DNA from: Atribacteria bacterium SCGC AAA255-G05
Lineage (GTDB): Bacteria > Atribacterota > Phoenicimicrobiia > Phoenicimicrobiales > Phoenicimicrobiaceae
Assembly (NCBI GenBank): GCA_000405605.1
Contig: ASPA01000002.1
Location: 27,557 to 91,556, forward strand
Direction: 5' to 3'
Length of the DNA: 64,000 nt
Shown here piece after piece: positions 8,196 to 17,887 of this stretch; within the stretch, counting starts at the first letter, position 1; each line of letters begins with the position of its first letter. The notes under the pieces are model-generated. The model was given only the letters and a program-made list of their open reading frames with translations. It did no database searches and was not told where the DNA came from. The translations under genes were made by a program, and so were the position numbers.

Positions 8196-8226
8196 GGCGG
8201 GTGGCAAGTAACCATTGCTACCCGCC
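8196..8226 (+). promoter_or_regulatory. Stable intercistronic hairpin after the binding-protein gene
   Basis: Twelve-pair stem: 8196-8207 with 8215-8226 (GGCGGGTGGCAA against TTGCTACCCGCC, one G-T pair), loop of seven. There is no T-tract, so it is more likely an mRNA 3'-end stabiliser or partial attenuator, as often seen after ABC binding-protein genes. Confidence 0.7.
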
Positions 8227-8265
8227 TCCATTCATTGCTTACACATTTCAGGAGGTATGATAAGA

Positions 8266-9588
8266 ATGAAGAATAATAAGCTTTTTAATATTGTTGCCCC
8301 GATAATTGGAGAACCTGAAGTGTTAGTATGCGGTTTAGGCAGCGCCGGCATTGCTGCTGCATTGTCAGCTGCAAGAACAGGCGCAGAAGTCATGGCTGTT
8401 GAGAAATTGCCTTATGCTGGCGGTACAATAACGGGTTCAAATGTAACCGGTTGTTGTGGCATTGCAGACATGATTTCCGGAGAATTAGCAGTAGGTGGAA
8501 TTGCTCTTGAACTTCTCCAAAAAACTGGTAGGCTACCGAATCCTCTTCAAAGTAAAAAGCTTTTTCAACCGATTACGGATCAGGAGAATATTGATCAAGG
8601 AACAATAAAAAAAATACCAATACGATGGAATACAGAAACTTTAAAATTAACTGCTGATCAGTTACTAAAGGAAAGTAGAGTATCTGTGCTTTATCACAGT
8701 ATGATTATCGGTGTTGATACCTATGATGGCTCTTGTACTACGGTATATATTTCTAATAAGGATGGTGTAAGGGCAATATGTCCCAGAATTGTGATTGATT
8801 GCACTGGAGATGGGGATATTGCTTTATTATGTGGAGCTGGATTCGAAAAAGACAATAATTTACAGCCCCTAACACTCCAGTTCACCATTGGTAATATTCA
8901 GATAACGTGTGCTGATTATATTACCAAGATGTGCAGTACAGTACTTAAAAAAGCAAAAAATCAAGGGTATCTTGAGAGTTATGGTGGGCCATGGCTGGTT
9001 TTTTCTGATAGAGAAAAAAAGATCACGGTCAATGCTGTACGTCTTAATTATGATGCCAGTAATGCGAGCCAGCTAACTTTGGCAGAAATAGAGGGTCGGC
9101 GTGATGCATGGATGATGTTTAATCTCTGGAAGAGAGAAATAAATGAGTTCTCTGAGTCTTATTTCCTCAATAGCGGCCCATCTGTCGGAGTAAGAGAGAC
9201 TCGGAGAATAAAAGGACTTTACACTCTTACTGCTGAAGATATCAGAAAGTGCAGATCTTTTCCGGATTCAGTTGCAAAAGGTGCTTGGTACCTTGACAGG
9301 CATCCCAAAGGAAAGGTTGGATATCATCATCATGAAATCGTTCCAGCATATAAAATTCCGTTCAGAACTCTAGTACCAGTAGGTTTGAAGAATATTTTTG
9401 TCGCTGGAAGATGTCATTCAGTCACTTCGGAAGCTCTATCTTCAACTCGAGTTGCTGCAACTGCAATGGCTATGGGACATGCTGTGGGTATTGCTGCCGC
9501 AATATGTTCTAATATGAATGTATCCGCTGCAGAAGTAGATATAAGCAAACTTCAAAGTATTCTTTTTGAGCAAGATGCAATATTTTAA
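8266..9588 (+). CDS. FAD-dependent oxidoreductase
   Basis: About 440 residues from the ATG at 8266, which has GGAGG ten bases upstream; an earlier in-frame ATG at 8257 is too close to that site. The N-terminal dinucleotide fold VLVCGLGSAGIAAALSA with a distal acidic residue (AVEK), GGTITGSNV, a central IDCTGDGDIALLCGA, and C-terminal FVAGRCHSVTSEALSSTRV mark the FAD_oxidored family. It would oxidise or reduce a substrate of the imported compound; the exact reaction is unknown. It is placed between binding protein and permeases, so it is co-regulated with import. Confidence 0.82.
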   Translation: MKNNKLFNIVAPIIGEPEVLVCGLGSAGIAAALSAARTGAEVMAVEKLPYAGGTITGSNVTGCCGIADMISGELAVGGIALELLQKTGRLPNPLQSKKLFQPITDQENIDQGTIKKIPIRWNTETLKLTADQLLKESRVSVLYHSMIIGVDTYDGSCTTVYISNKDGVRAICPRIVIDCTGDGDIALLCGAGFEKDNNLQPLTLQFTIGNIQITCADYITKMCSTVLKKAKNQGYLESYGGPWLVFSDREKKITVNAVRLNYDASNASQLTLAEIEGRRDAWMMFNLWKREINEFSESYFLNSGPSVGVRETRRIKGLYTLTAEDIRKCRSFPDSVAKGAWYLDRHPKGKVGYHHHEIVPAYKIPFRTLVPVGLKNIFVAGRCHSVTSEALSSTRVAATAMAMGHAVGIAAAICSNMNVSAAEVDISKLQSILFEQDAIF

Positions 9589-9826
9589 AATAGAGCAAAG
9601 GAAGTATATTTCAGCACCTAAAAATATTGCAGTTTTTGTTTTTGGAGAATTCTCCGTTTGAACAGCACAGGTATTATCCATAGAATTGTATCTCTGGCGC
9701 TGGAAGCCTCAAAGAGTAGCTGATATTACAGCTGAGGTAACATGCCTGAAACATATGGTGCAAGGTAACTTCAATCTTGTCACTAAAGGAAAAGTTTTAG
9801 AATTAGTAAAAAGAGGACATATTAAA

Positions 9827-10744
9827 TTGAACAAATTAAACGCTAAGCTAAAAGTTGTAAGAAATAATAATCTGCAGAAAAGGAGACGATATTTAGGTAT
9901 ATTTTTTCTAGTACCGGCACTTGTTATAAGTCTGTTGGTAATAGGATATCCACTATTGCAAATGTTAAACTTAAGTTTTAGGGAGTATAATCTAATGCGT
10001 CCGACAACTCTTGGAAAGTTTATTGGCATTACTAATTTTGTTCGTGCTTTCACAAATTATAAGTTTCGCAATTCTCTGGGAACTACTTTGATCTTTACTT
10101 TCCTTGTAACCATTTTAGGATATATAATAGGGTTGTTTTCTGCTTTACTTTTAAATTCTCTTAAAAAAGTAAAAGGATTTTTTACTGTGTCTATTTGCCT
10201 TCCCTGGGCAATTCCAGGAGCTATAGCAGCTTATATCTTTTTACAGCTTTTTCAAAGTCCTGGCGGAATCATCACTTATTGGATTTCCATAATTGGCTTA
10301 GATGTGAGTTGGATTACTCAAAAGCTGCCGAGTTTATTTTTAGTAGTTATAGTTGCAACGTGGAAGAGTTATCCGTTTGTAACCATGGGATTATTGGCAG
10401 GTTTACAGACAATTCCTAATGAAATATATGAAGCTGCATCAATCGATGGAGCTTCAAACTTTAGAAAACTTTTTTCCATCACTTTACCCGCACTCAAGCC
10501 AATAACAACTGTGCTTCTTATACTAAATGGAACGTGGGCTTTCAAAAATTTTGAAATAATCTGGATCCTTACAGGAGGTGGCCCTGCACGATTTACTCAG
10601 ACTCTTGGAATAGACCTCTATAATAAGGCTTTTGTAAATTTTAATTTTGGATACGCATCTTCAATAGGCGTTATAATGCTTATTATCAGTCTATTTATTA
10701 TCTTTCTCTATATGCGCTTGATGATGAAGGAAAGTTTTTATTAG
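9827..10744 (+). CDS. Sugar ABC transporter permease (MalF-like)
   Basis: Inner-membrane permease with about six membrane segments and the cytoplasmic EAA loop EAASIDGASNFRKLFSITLP (20 residues, near the last third) that contacts the ATPase. I choose TTG at 9827, preceded by AGAGGA at a good distance. The open frame runs back to 9686 but the extra 47 codons lack hydrophobic or family-like sequence. Region 9589-9826 therefore has no clear gene, though it may hold an eroded reading frame. The partner permease follows by 30 bases. No ATPase gene is in the window, so a shared MsmK/UgpC-type ATPase encoded elsewhere is likely. Confidence 0.82.
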   Translation: MNKLNAKLKVVRNNNLQKRRRYLGIFFLVPALVISLLVIGYPLLQMLNLSFREYNLMRPTTLGKFIGITNFVRAFTNYKFRNSLGTTLIFTFLVTILGYIIGLFSALLLNSLKKVKGFFTVSICLPWAIPGAIAAYIFLQLFQSPGGIITYWISIIGLDVSWITQKLPSLFLVVIVATWKSYPFVTMGLLAGLQTIPNEIYEAASIDGASNFRKLFSITLPALKPITTVLLILNGTWAFKNFEIIWILTGGGPARFTQTLGIDLYNKAFVNFNFGYASSIGVIMLIISLFIIFLYMRLMMKESFY

Positions 10745-10773
10745 TAATTTATTTTCTAAAGAAAGGTCTGTCT

Positions 10774-11604
10774 ATGATAAATAAAAAACAGAGACTTTTA
10801 ATAAATATTATAGTACTTTTACCTTTTGCCTTTTTTGCTTTGTTCCCAATATACAGCATGCTTGTTTTATCTTTTTCCAGTGAAAAAAGCTTAATGGCTT
10901 ATCCTCCTAAAATTATACCGGGAGAATATACATTAAATGCATGGCGGAATGTATTCACTACTCGGCCTGTAGTTAAGTGGTTAACCAATTCAATAATCCT
11001 CACAAGCTTATCAACATTAATCTCTATAGTTGTAGCAATATTTGCTGGGTATAGTCTTTCCAGGTATAAAAACCAGTTCAGCATTGGTATTGGGTATTTC
11101 TTTTTTGCAACAAGGATGGTTCCTTCAACTCTCATTATTATCCCTCTCTATATACTATTCCAGAAATGGGGAATTATCAACAAATATCCATCGGTAATTC
11201 TTGCCTATATTAGTTTCCAAGTTCCTTTCGCTTCTTGGATGATGAAGAGTTTTTTTGACAGTATTCCAACATCTTTGGATGAGCAGGCCATGGTGGACGG
11301 ATGCACTGAAATTGGAGCTCTTTTCAGGATTATACTCCCCCTATGCCCTGCAGGGATTATGGCATGTATCTTAGCCGCATCTGTTCTTGCGTGGGGTGAT
11401 TACATGTTTGCACGTACATTCTTGAGTCAAAATGAGTTGTTAACTATTACTGTTGGCATTAAAACATTTTTTCAGGAATATCGGTTTCATTGGAGTGAGA
11501 TCATGGCTAGTTGCCTTTTAGGAACAGTTCCACTAATTTTCTTATTCTTACTGTTCCAGAAATCTCTAGTAAAGGGGCTTGCTAGTGGTGCTGTAAAACA
11601 ATAA
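10774..11604 (+). CDS. Sugar ABC transporter permease (MalG-like)
   Basis: A 276-residue permease with six predicted membrane segments. The EAA loop is EQAMVDGCTEIGALFRIILP, and the N-terminal PIYSMLVLSFS and C-terminal QKSLVKGLASGAVKQ are typical of MalG-type subunits. It forms a heterodimer channel with the product of the preceding gene. The ribosome binding site AAAGAAAGG is moderate. Confidence 0.88.
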   Translation: MINKKQRLLINIIVLLPFAFFALFPIYSMLVLSFSSEKSLMAYPPKIIPGEYTLNAWRNVFTTRPVVKWLTNSIILTSLSTLISIVVAIFAGYSLSRYKNQFSIGIGYFFFATRMVPSTLIIIPLYILFQKWGIINKYPSVILAYISFQVPFASWMMKSFFDSIPTSLDEQAMVDGCTEIGALFRIILPLCPAGIMACILAASVLAWGDYMFARTFLSQNELLTITVGIKTFFQEYRFHWSEIMASCLLGTVPLIFLFLLFQKSLVKGLASGAVKQ

Positions 11605-11784
11605 TAAATATTGGCAATGAAAAGGTAGGGAAAGTATATTCTAAAAGAATAAAGCATAGACATAGGATTGTGGACAGAGATAGCCAAATTACAAGTTTGT
11701 ATTATTTTGGTTTTTCAATACTTATTATTTATTGTCGTTTTATTTGGTAAATATAAATAAAAGAAGGAGGATTTAATTTATAGT

Positions 11785-13431
11785 ATGCTCGATAAAGAGT
11801 ATTTAGAAAAGACGCTGAGTTGGATTCCGAGAATTAATAAATTTTCAACGGATGATCTGGAGCTTTTATCCCAGGAACTAAGCTATTTAGAACAAAGACT
11901 ATCATCTTTATGGGATTTCAGTTATGTCGGGAAAGGATGTACCTGGGATAATCCAGTTAATAAATTTATTAAGGAAGGTTCAGCAGTAAAATTTTTGTAT
12001 GAGGAGTGTTGGGTTGATGATGATCAGCAAAAATCATCAACAAAAACTCATATCCGGGATTCTGAGCCGTGTATGCTTGAAATTACACAGATTCAGGCTG
12101 CAGTAAAACAAGGGAGTTTTACGGTAGAAGATCTCATTATCTCCTGTTATGAAAAAGCTAGTCGTTATGATGGAAAAATTAATAGTTTTATTTCTATTAG
12201 AAATTTAAATGAGTTACTTCAAGATTGGAAAATTCAAAGTTTGGTTGAAGGATCTCTTACAGGAATTCCAATTGCCTACAAGGACAGCATTGCAACAGCG
12301 GGAATTAAAACAACTCATGGGTCATATGCCTTTAGAGATAATATACCGGATGAAGATGCATATGTTGTTGACAGATACAGAAGAGAAGGTGCTATTGTAT
12401 TCGGAAAGACAAACCTGTGTGAATTTGGTCATGGTGATCATGAATTCAGTGGACTACCTTGTAATCCTTGGAATTTGAAGTACAAAACGGGTGAATCAAG
12501 CAGTGGTTCAGGAGCTGCACTTGCTGCAAGGTTTGTACCAGCTGCAATGGGTACTGACGGGTGTGGATCTATCCGTGTTCCCGCATCCTTTTGCGGTGTG
12601 GTAGGCCTTAAGCCTACTCATGGGCTTGTGAGTAATTATGGAATTACGCCAGGTGGTTGGACATTAGGCCAGGTTGGCCCAATGGCAAGATCAGTTATAG
12701 ATGTCGGTATATTACTTCGAGCAATAGCTGGCTATGATTCTCGTGATCCTAGAACAAAATGCATTGAAGTCCCGGATTTTAATAGTGTAAAAATCCAAAA
12801 AAGAGGAGGTATAACTATCGGTGTTCCTAAGAGCTGGATCTATGCTTCAGGGACAGATGTAGAAGTATATAATAGTTTTAAAATAGCTTTAGAAGTTTTG
12901 GGTCGTATTCCCGAAGTAGAGATACTTGAAATTCCTCTAGAGCTTGCTTGCTTTTCTCAAACTGTTGCTTTTACGATATTAAAGTGTGAAAAGTATATAG
13001 ATATGGAACGTATTCTAAATCTCGAAATAGGACATCAATCCAAACGAAAGATAACCCAAGGAGGTTTGCTTCCTGCTTCTTGCTATATACGAGCGCGAGT
13101 TTTGCAGCAGGCTATATTTGATGAGTTCATGCAGGCATTTTCAAGGGTGGATGTCATAGTAACCCCTACGACGCCAATAACTGCAGCTACACCAAAGGAG
13201 ACTATTGGATGTAATAATGACCCGACTTTCGGCGGTTCGGAGTTCACATCTGTAGCTAATCTATTAGGAGCTCCTGCACTTTCAGTCCCAGCTGGGTTTT
13301 CATCAAGGAATCTACCCATTGGTCTACAGTTCATGGGGGTGCCATACTCCGAAGTCCTGCTTCTATATCTTGGGCGGGAGTTTCAGAAAAATACTGATTG
13401 GCATACACTTATCCCCACTTTAAAAGAATAG
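11785..13431 (+). CDS. Amidase signature family hydrolase
   Basis: A 548-residue protein with an extra N-terminal region (about 95 residues) ahead of the amidase domain. The Ser-cisSer-Lys triad is visible: K166 in IAYKDSI, S238 in TGESSSGSG and S262 in GCGSIRVPAS, with the expected 24-residue spacing between the serines. Such enzymes hydrolyse amide bonds of small compounds; GatA is a relative but there are no gatB or gatC genes here. It follows the ABC permeases, suggesting that the imported compound is an amide or N-acyl/carbamoyl derivative. Ribosome binding site AAGGAGG. Substrate not known. Confidence 0.82.
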   Translation: MLDKEYLEKTLSWIPRINKFSTDDLELLSQELSYLEQRLSSLWDFSYVGKGCTWDNPVNKFIKEGSAVKFLYEECWVDDDQQKSSTKTHIRDSEPCMLEITQIQAAVKQGSFTVEDLIISCYEKASRYDGKINSFISIRNLNELLQDWKIQSLVEGSLTGIPIAYKDSIATAGIKTTHGSYAFRDNIPDEDAYVVDRYRREGAIVFGKTNLCEFGHGDHEFSGLPCNPWNLKYKTGESSSGSGAALAARFVPAAMGTDGCGSIRVPASFCGVVGLKPTHGLVSNYGITPGGWTLGQVGPMARSVIDVGILLRAIAGYDSRDPRTKCIEVPDFNSVKIQKRGGITIGVPKSWIYASGTDVEVYNSFKIALEVLGRIPEVEILEIPLELACFSQTVAFTILKCEKYIDMERILNLEIGHQSKRKITQGGLLPASCYIRARVLQQAIFDEFMQAFSRVDVIVTPTTPITAATPKETIGCNNDPTFGGSEFTSVANLLGAPALSVPAGFSSRNLPIGLQFMGVPYSEVLLLYLGREFQKNTDWHTLIPTLKE

Positions 13432-13454
13432 AATCGGGAGGAGGAGAATCACAT

Positions 13455-13523
13455 ATGAGTAACAGAAGAAAAGAAATTTTGTATCATATAAGTCAGAAAA
13501 AAGGTAGCTACATAGCTGAATGA
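13455..13523 (+). pseudogene. Truncated gene start
   Basis: A very good ribosome binding site (GGGAGGAGGAG) precedes ATG 13455, which reads MSNRRKEILYHISQKKG and stops at TGA 13521-13523 after 22 codons. This looks like the start of a lost gene (possibly a regulator or enzyme) cut by mutation. It begins the 350-base stretch between the amidase and the isomerase. Confidence 0.4.
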
Positions 13524-13537
13524 TCGGTATATTCCAG

Positions 13538-13663
13538 ATGTCAACTAAAATGAGGGCTCTAAACGGTTTTACATTAAACTTTGATGATATACTGAATGTT
13601 TCGGAGTGGCAGAAGAGATTTGCCCCATTTATACAGAGCAGATTTCCAGAAATTAGCGTCTGA
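13538..13663 (+). pseudogene. Unidentified remnant
   Basis: A 41-codon open frame reading MSTKMRALNGFTLNFDDI and then NVSEWQKRFAPFIQSRFPEI. No ribosome binding site of its own. It is probably a middle or end fragment of the same lost gene that started at 13455. Family not recognised. Confidence 0.3.
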
Positions 13664-13782
13664 GCACACCATTACAGTAGTTTCAAGTGGAAACATTACT
13701 GGAAGGTGTCCAATTAAATAATAAAACTTGAAAATATTGTTTACTTAAAGGCAAGGAATAACCAATCGAAGGGATTTACAAA

Positions 13783-14676
13783 ATGAAAATTTCTGTTTTT
13801 CCAAAATGCTACATGGATGAAATTTGCATTCATCATACAATGACGGTATTTGATTGGATTGAAGACTCAAAAGTTCTTGGAGCCGAAGGGTTAGAAATGT
13901 ATGAGGGGTTCTTTGCAAGTTTAGATGAGGTTTACCTTAACTCGGTTGGTGAAGCAATTCAAAAAGCCGGATATGCAATGCCCATGCTTTGCTGTTCGCC
14001 TGATTTTACAAATCCCGATCTAAGTAATCGAAAACGAGCCATTGAGTATGAAGCGAAGATGATTAAAGTAACTCGCCGTTTGGGTGGCCCAAAAGCGGCT
14101 TGTCGTATATTAAGTGGCCAGCGTTATCCGCAAGTTAGTAGGGAACAGGGCATTAGGTGGGTTGTTGAAGCGATTGAGCAGTTACTGCCGGTTGCTAGAG
14201 AGAATGACATTATTTTGGTAATAGAGAACCACTATAAGGATGGCTATTGGAAGTATCCAGAATTCGCGCAAAAGCAAGATGTATTTTTAGAGATTGTGAA
14301 TTCAATCAATGACCGGGAGTATTTTGGTGTTCAATATGATCCGTCGAATGCGATCGTAGCAGGAGATGATCCTATTGAATTGCTCCGTAAAGTGATTGAT
14401 CGTGTTAAGACTATGCACGCCAGTGATCGATATCTAGAACCTGGTTCCACTCTAGAAGAATTGCGCCAAAGCGATGGCACAATTGGATATTTCTCTAAAC
14501 TGAAGCATGGAGTGATAGGAAAAGGATTAAACGATTATAATAAAATTTTTAAGTTGCTTTCTGAGGTTGGTTACGACGGCTGGGTTAGTATCGAGGATGG
14601 GTTTAACGGTATGAATGAGATGAAGCGGTCCATTAATTTTCTTAAAATGATGCGAAATAAATATTTTAATAAATAG
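13783..14676 (+). CDS. Sugar phosphate isomerase/epimerase (xylose isomerase-like TIM barrel)
   Basis: A 297-residue TIM-barrel enzyme of the AP-endonuclease-2 superfamily. Metal-binding residues are seen at the expected strand ends: E148 in VIENHY, D186 in QYDPSNA, H212 in TMHASDR and E271 in SIEDGF. Members interconvert ketoses, inosose or similar polyols using a divalent metal. It is followed by a zinc alcohol dehydrogenase 35 bases later, so the pair may oxidise then isomerise a sugar or polyol. Exact substrate not deducible. Confidence 0.82.
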   Translation: MKISVFPKCYMDEICIHHTMTVFDWIEDSKVLGAEGLEMYEGFFASLDEVYLNSVGEAIQKAGYAMPMLCCSPDFTNPDLSNRKRAIEYEAKMIKVTRRLGGPKAACRILSGQRYPQVSREQGIRWVVEAIEQLLPVARENDIILVIENHYKDGYWKYPEFAQKQDVFLEIVNSINDREYFGVQYDPSNAIVAGDDPIELLRKVIDRVKTMHASDRYLEPGSTLEELRQSDGTIGYFSKLKHGVIGKGLNDYNKIFKLLSEVGYDGWVSIEDGFNGMNEMKRSINFLKMMRNKYFNK

Positions 14677-14711
14677 TTTGTATTCAGTATAAAGTAGAAA
14701 GGAATATATTA

Positions 14712-15749
14712 ATGAAAGCAGTTGTTAAATTTGGACGCCATGATGGTGATGTTGAATTAAGAGAAGTCCCTGAACCAATTATTCAGCCCAATCAGGTATT
14801 AATAGAAGTAGTTGCGGTCAGTGTTTGTGGTAGCGATATCCATCTTTGGCATGAGAACCAAAGCTGGCCGATTAAGTTACCAGTTATTTTGGGGCATGAG
14901 TTCTCCGGAAGAATTATTGAAATGGGTCCCCAGGTTTCAGGCTTTCACGTAGGAGATCGTGTAGTCTGTGAAACCGCTGCAGAAATATGTGGACAATGCA
15001 TTTATTGTTTGACCGGTAACTACAATTTTTGTCCGAAACGTAAAGGTTATGGTAATTTGATTGATGGGGCTATGACGCGCTATGTCGCGGCACGTCCGAC
15101 AATTTTGCATCATATTCCAGAAAATATTTCATTCGAACATGCAGCGTTGACAGAACCTATCTGTGTTGTAAATAAGGCATTAGTGGAAAAGAGCAGCATA
15201 AAACCAGGGGACATGGTAGTCATTCAAGGCAGTGGAGCAATTGGTCTGTTAGCGCTTCAATTACTAAAGCTTAGTGGTGTTAGCACTCTTATTGTGTTGG
15301 GCATGGATATTGATTTGAACCGTTTGGAACTTGCTAAGAAGCTTGGTGCACATTACACTATTAATGTCCAGCGTGAAGATCCTATGAAATTGATTCGGTC
15401 TTTAAGAGACGGTTTGGGTGTTGACTGGGTTGTAGACTGCACAGGTGTTAGTAGTGCATTAAAGCAAGCTATGGAGATGGTACGGCCTAGCGGTGGTATT
15501 ACCAAGATTGGATGGGGACCAGAACCACTTGACTTTAATCTAGACCCACTGGTTGCTAAAGCAGTTACTCTTCAGGGATCTTTCAGTCACACCTATGGAA
15601 CATGGGAACGTACACTGTATTTGATGGCATCGAGCCAGCTTGATCTGGACACTATTATTGGTGGAGTTTACCCAATTGATGAATGGGAAGAAGCTTTTGT
15701 AAAGATGGAAAGCGGACAGAATATAAAATCTATAATTAAGATTAACTAA
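14712..15749 (+). CDS. Zinc-dependent alcohol/polyol dehydrogenase (MDR family)
   Basis: A 345-residue medium-chain dehydrogenase. Catalytic zinc ligands C39 (VCGSD) and H62-E63 (GHEFSG), structural zinc cysteines C93, C96, C99 and C107, and an NAD-binding GSGAIGLLALQLL motif are all present. It resembles sorbitol/threonine dehydrogenase-type enzymes and would oxidise a sugar alcohol or sugar acid hydroxyl. Ribosome binding site AAAGGAAT. It forms a short operon with the isomerase, followed by a decayed HPS/KGPDC-type gene. Confidence 0.85.
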   Translation: MKAVVKFGRHDGDVELREVPEPIIQPNQVLIEVVAVSVCGSDIHLWHENQSWPIKLPVILGHEFSGRIIEMGPQVSGFHVGDRVVCETAAEICGQCIYCLTGNYNFCPKRKGYGNLIDGAMTRYVAARPTILHHIPENISFEHAALTEPICVVNKALVEKSSIKPGDMVVIQGSGAIGLLALQLLKLSGVSTLIVLGMDIDLNRLELAKKLGAHYTINVQREDPMKLIRSLRDGLGVDWVVDCTGVSSALKQAMEMVRPSGGITKIGWGPEPLDFNLDPLVAKAVTLQGSFSHTYGTWERTLYLMASSQLDLDTIIGGVYPIDEWEEAFVKMESGQNIKSIIKIN

Positions 15750-15764
15750 TAAATGTAATTTAAA

Positions 15765-16438
15765 ATGAAACCTATTATTCAGATTTTTTAGATGTTACAA
15801 AGATCGACGAATCATTAGAAAATGCACAAGCTGCTCTTCGTGCTGGTGTAGATTGTTTGGAAACTGGTACATCGCAGATTCTATCAGAATGTTTACGTTG
15901 CATTGAATCCATACACAAGAAATTCTCAGAAATATTGATTGGTGCAGATTTGAAAACGATGGATGGTGCTGGCCTTGAAGCAGAGATGATGTTGAAGGCA
16001 GGTGCTAATATGGTGGTTGCGATGGGGCAGATGCACGATGCAAGCATTATTGAACAAGTCAAAATTGCAAAAAAATGTGGTAGCAAAGTAATGTGTGGTG
16101 TGATGCTTTGTGAAGATAAGCCTGTTAGAGCACGTTAGACCAAGGAATTAAGCGTTGATTATATTATCGTGTATACAGAGTTTGATGAGCGTAATATGAT
16201 TCCCTGACTCAGCCCATTAGACGATCTCCAATCAGTACTAGAGATGGTGGATATTTCAGTGCAAGCTGTCGATGGCCTTTCTACCAAACAAGCAATTCAG
16301 ACCCTAGAGATGCGTGCTAAAATCGTGGTGTTCGGTGTACCGTTAGTTATTAGTGGTACTGAATTTAAAGTAGCTAACCCGAACTTTGAAGACATTATTT
16401 GGGATATTATCCAGTGTGTTAAGAAGATTGAAATTTAA
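15765..16438 (+). pseudogene. Broken HPS/KGPDC (orotidine decarboxylase superfamily) gene
   Basis: Joined across lesions, the sequence reads as one family member: LENAQAALRAGVDCLETGT, then IGADLKTMDGAG (the conserved DLKTMD strand), MVVAMGQMHD, and a tail that ends FEDIIWDIIQ. Lesions: a frameshift in a run of six T at 15784-15789, an in-frame TAG at 16136-16138 and an in-frame TGA at 16205-16207. Intact relatives are 3-hexulose-6-phosphate synthase or 3-keto-L-gulonate-6-phosphate decarboxylase. Three independent lesions mean real decay rather than a sequencing slip. It follows the dehydrogenase by 15 bases. Confidence 0.8.
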
Positions 16439-16519
16439 ATTAAGTGAAGCGAATATATAAATATGCGATTTTTTGAATCGATTAAACTAAATATTTTTAT
16501 AAAGTCAAGTTAGGGAGGT

Positions 16520-16850
16520 CTGGCATGTTAGTGGGTAGAAGTCAATAGAAGCCATATTAGCTGGTTAATACTAGTGAAGGGTTGAACATGAAGTGGGGGA
16601 TTAACATGGTAGGTTCGAGAAACATATTAAAAAGGAAGAAAACTCTACCAAGAGTCTACCCTGGAAAGAAAGCGGTGTAGCTGCCGACCAATCAGGGAGA
16701 GTCGAGTATGTACTCGGTACAAACCAAAGATTAATTCCGCGGAGAACTCCGTAGTGCTTTATGAACCAACTGCCATATACCGAACGAAACGTACGGCGGA
16801 GTGAGTAGGACGGTAGATGAACTGCTCATCTACCGTCCTACTCACTCCGC
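16520..16850 (+). mobile_element. Decayed group II intron without reverse transcriptase
   Basis: The stretch resembles group II intron RNA: a domain I-like part (TTAATACTAGTGAAGGGTT near 16565), GGGAGAGTCGAGTATGTACT near 16695, a domain V-like hairpin (about 16769-16799, ATACCGAAC and CGTACGG), and a domain VI-like arm directly after. No reverse transcriptase ORF is present. The domain V stem has mismatches compared with the usual CCGCCGTATACCGAAC form, and domain VI is a perfect palindrome (16796-16850), so splicing is unlikely. The 5' limit is uncertain. It fills the gap between the broken HPS-like gene and the dehydrogenase at 16958. Confidence 0.7.
16796..16850. repeat. Perfect 25-bp inverted repeat with 5-base loop
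   Basis: Bases 16796-16820 are the exact reverse complement of 16826-16850, with loop ACTGC. The arm begins inside the intron's domain V end (GCGGA) and covers domain VI. Natural domain VI has a bulged branch-point adenosine; here that position is paired. No T-tract follows, so it is not a normal terminator. Confidence 0.9.
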
Positions 16851-16957
16851 TAAATTATTTGGATATTAAATTGTCATAAATATATTGCGCTATTGCATTT
16901 ATGATTATTACAAGTATAAAATATTCCAAAAAAATTTTATAAAGGGAAGGCAATTAT

Positions 16958-17887
16958 ATGCGTGGAAAAGTATTGATTACTTTGACTAAAAAAGAGCAAG
17001 GAATTGTTGAAAAATTATCTAATGAGTTACTTAGAAAGAAGGGCTTCGAGGTAATTTCATTTTATGAGGATCCTATGTTAAGTGAAGATAAATTAATTGA
17101 AGTAATAAAGGATATAGATGGATATATTGTAGGGTTAGAAAAAATTAATGAAAAGGTTTTAGAAGCAGCTAAGAAGTTAAAAGTTGTTTGTAAGTTTGGA
17201 GTTGGAACTGACAATATAGATATTAAAGCAGCAGAAAAGCACGGAGTGAAGGTTGCAAATTGTCCAGGGTCAAATAGTAATGCAGTGGCTGAACTTGCAT
17301 TGGGGTTAATGATTAGTTTAGCTCGGAGAATACCCCAACTTAATTTTGAAGTTAAACAGGATAAGTGGCCTTATCATATTGGTGCAGAAATATCAGGAAA
17401 GGTGTTAGGAATTGTAGGTTTAGGAAATATAGGTAGGAGTCTTGTAAAACTTGTAAGAGGTTTAAATATGAAAGTTTTAGTATATGATATTTATCAGGAT
17501 AATAATTTTGCTAAAGAACATAGCATTAAATATGTTAAGCTAAACGATTTAATAAAGCAGTCAGATTTTATTAGTGTTCATATCCCTTTGACTAAAGTAA
17601 CAAATAATCTTATAAATTGTGAGGAGTTGAATGCTATGAAGCCAACAGCCTACCTAATAAATACGGCTCGTGGAGGTGTAATTAACGAAGAAGCATTATA
17701 TAAAGCCATTAAAGAAGAAAAGATTGCAGGAGCAGCTTTGGATACGTTTGTAAATGAGCCACCAGTAGGGTCTCAACTTGTTAAAAGTGATAGGATTATT
17801 GCTCTTCCCCATATTGGGGCTGCAACATATGAAGGGATAGAAAAAACAGCAAAGATGGCAATTCAAAATGTAATTAATATTATATAA
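16958..17887 (+). CDS. D-isomer-specific 2-hydroxyacid dehydrogenase (phosphoglycerate dehydrogenase-like)
   Basis: A 309-residue NAD-dependent dehydrogenase without the C-terminal ACT domain of full SerA. The NAD motif GLGNIG lies at 154-159, and the catalytic trio is R238 (NTARGG), E267 (NEPP) and H285 (LPHIGAAT). It reduces or oxidises 2-keto/2-hydroxy acids. Ribosome binding site GGGAAGG. It stands in a sugar-acid region, so a role on a sugar-derived hydroxyacid is more likely than serine synthesis. Immediately downstream is a fragment of an epimerase-like gene. Confidence 0.85.
   Translation: MRGKVLITLTKKEQGIVEKLSNELLRKKGFEVISFYEDPMLSEDKLIEVIKDIDGYIVGLEKINEKVLEAAKKLKVVCKFGVGTDNIDIKAAEKHGVKVANCPGSNSNAVAELALGLMISLARRIPQLNFEVKQDKWPYHIGAEISGKVLGIVGLGNIGRSLVKLVRGLNMKVLVYDIYQDNNFAKEHSIKYVKLNDLIKQSDFISVHIPLTKVTNNLINCEELNAMKPTAYLINTARGGVINEEALYKAIKEEKIAGAALDTFVNEPPVGSQLVKSDRIIALPHIGAATYEGIEKTAKMAIQNVINII

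Noticed and set aside
16136..16207. Stop-codon recoding (TAG or TGA read as an amino acid) in the HPS-like gene
   Set aside because: The gene also has a separate frameshift, and TAG and TGA end other genes normally in the window.
16796..16850. Ordinary terminator
   Set aside because: No T-run on either side and the arms coincide with intron domains.
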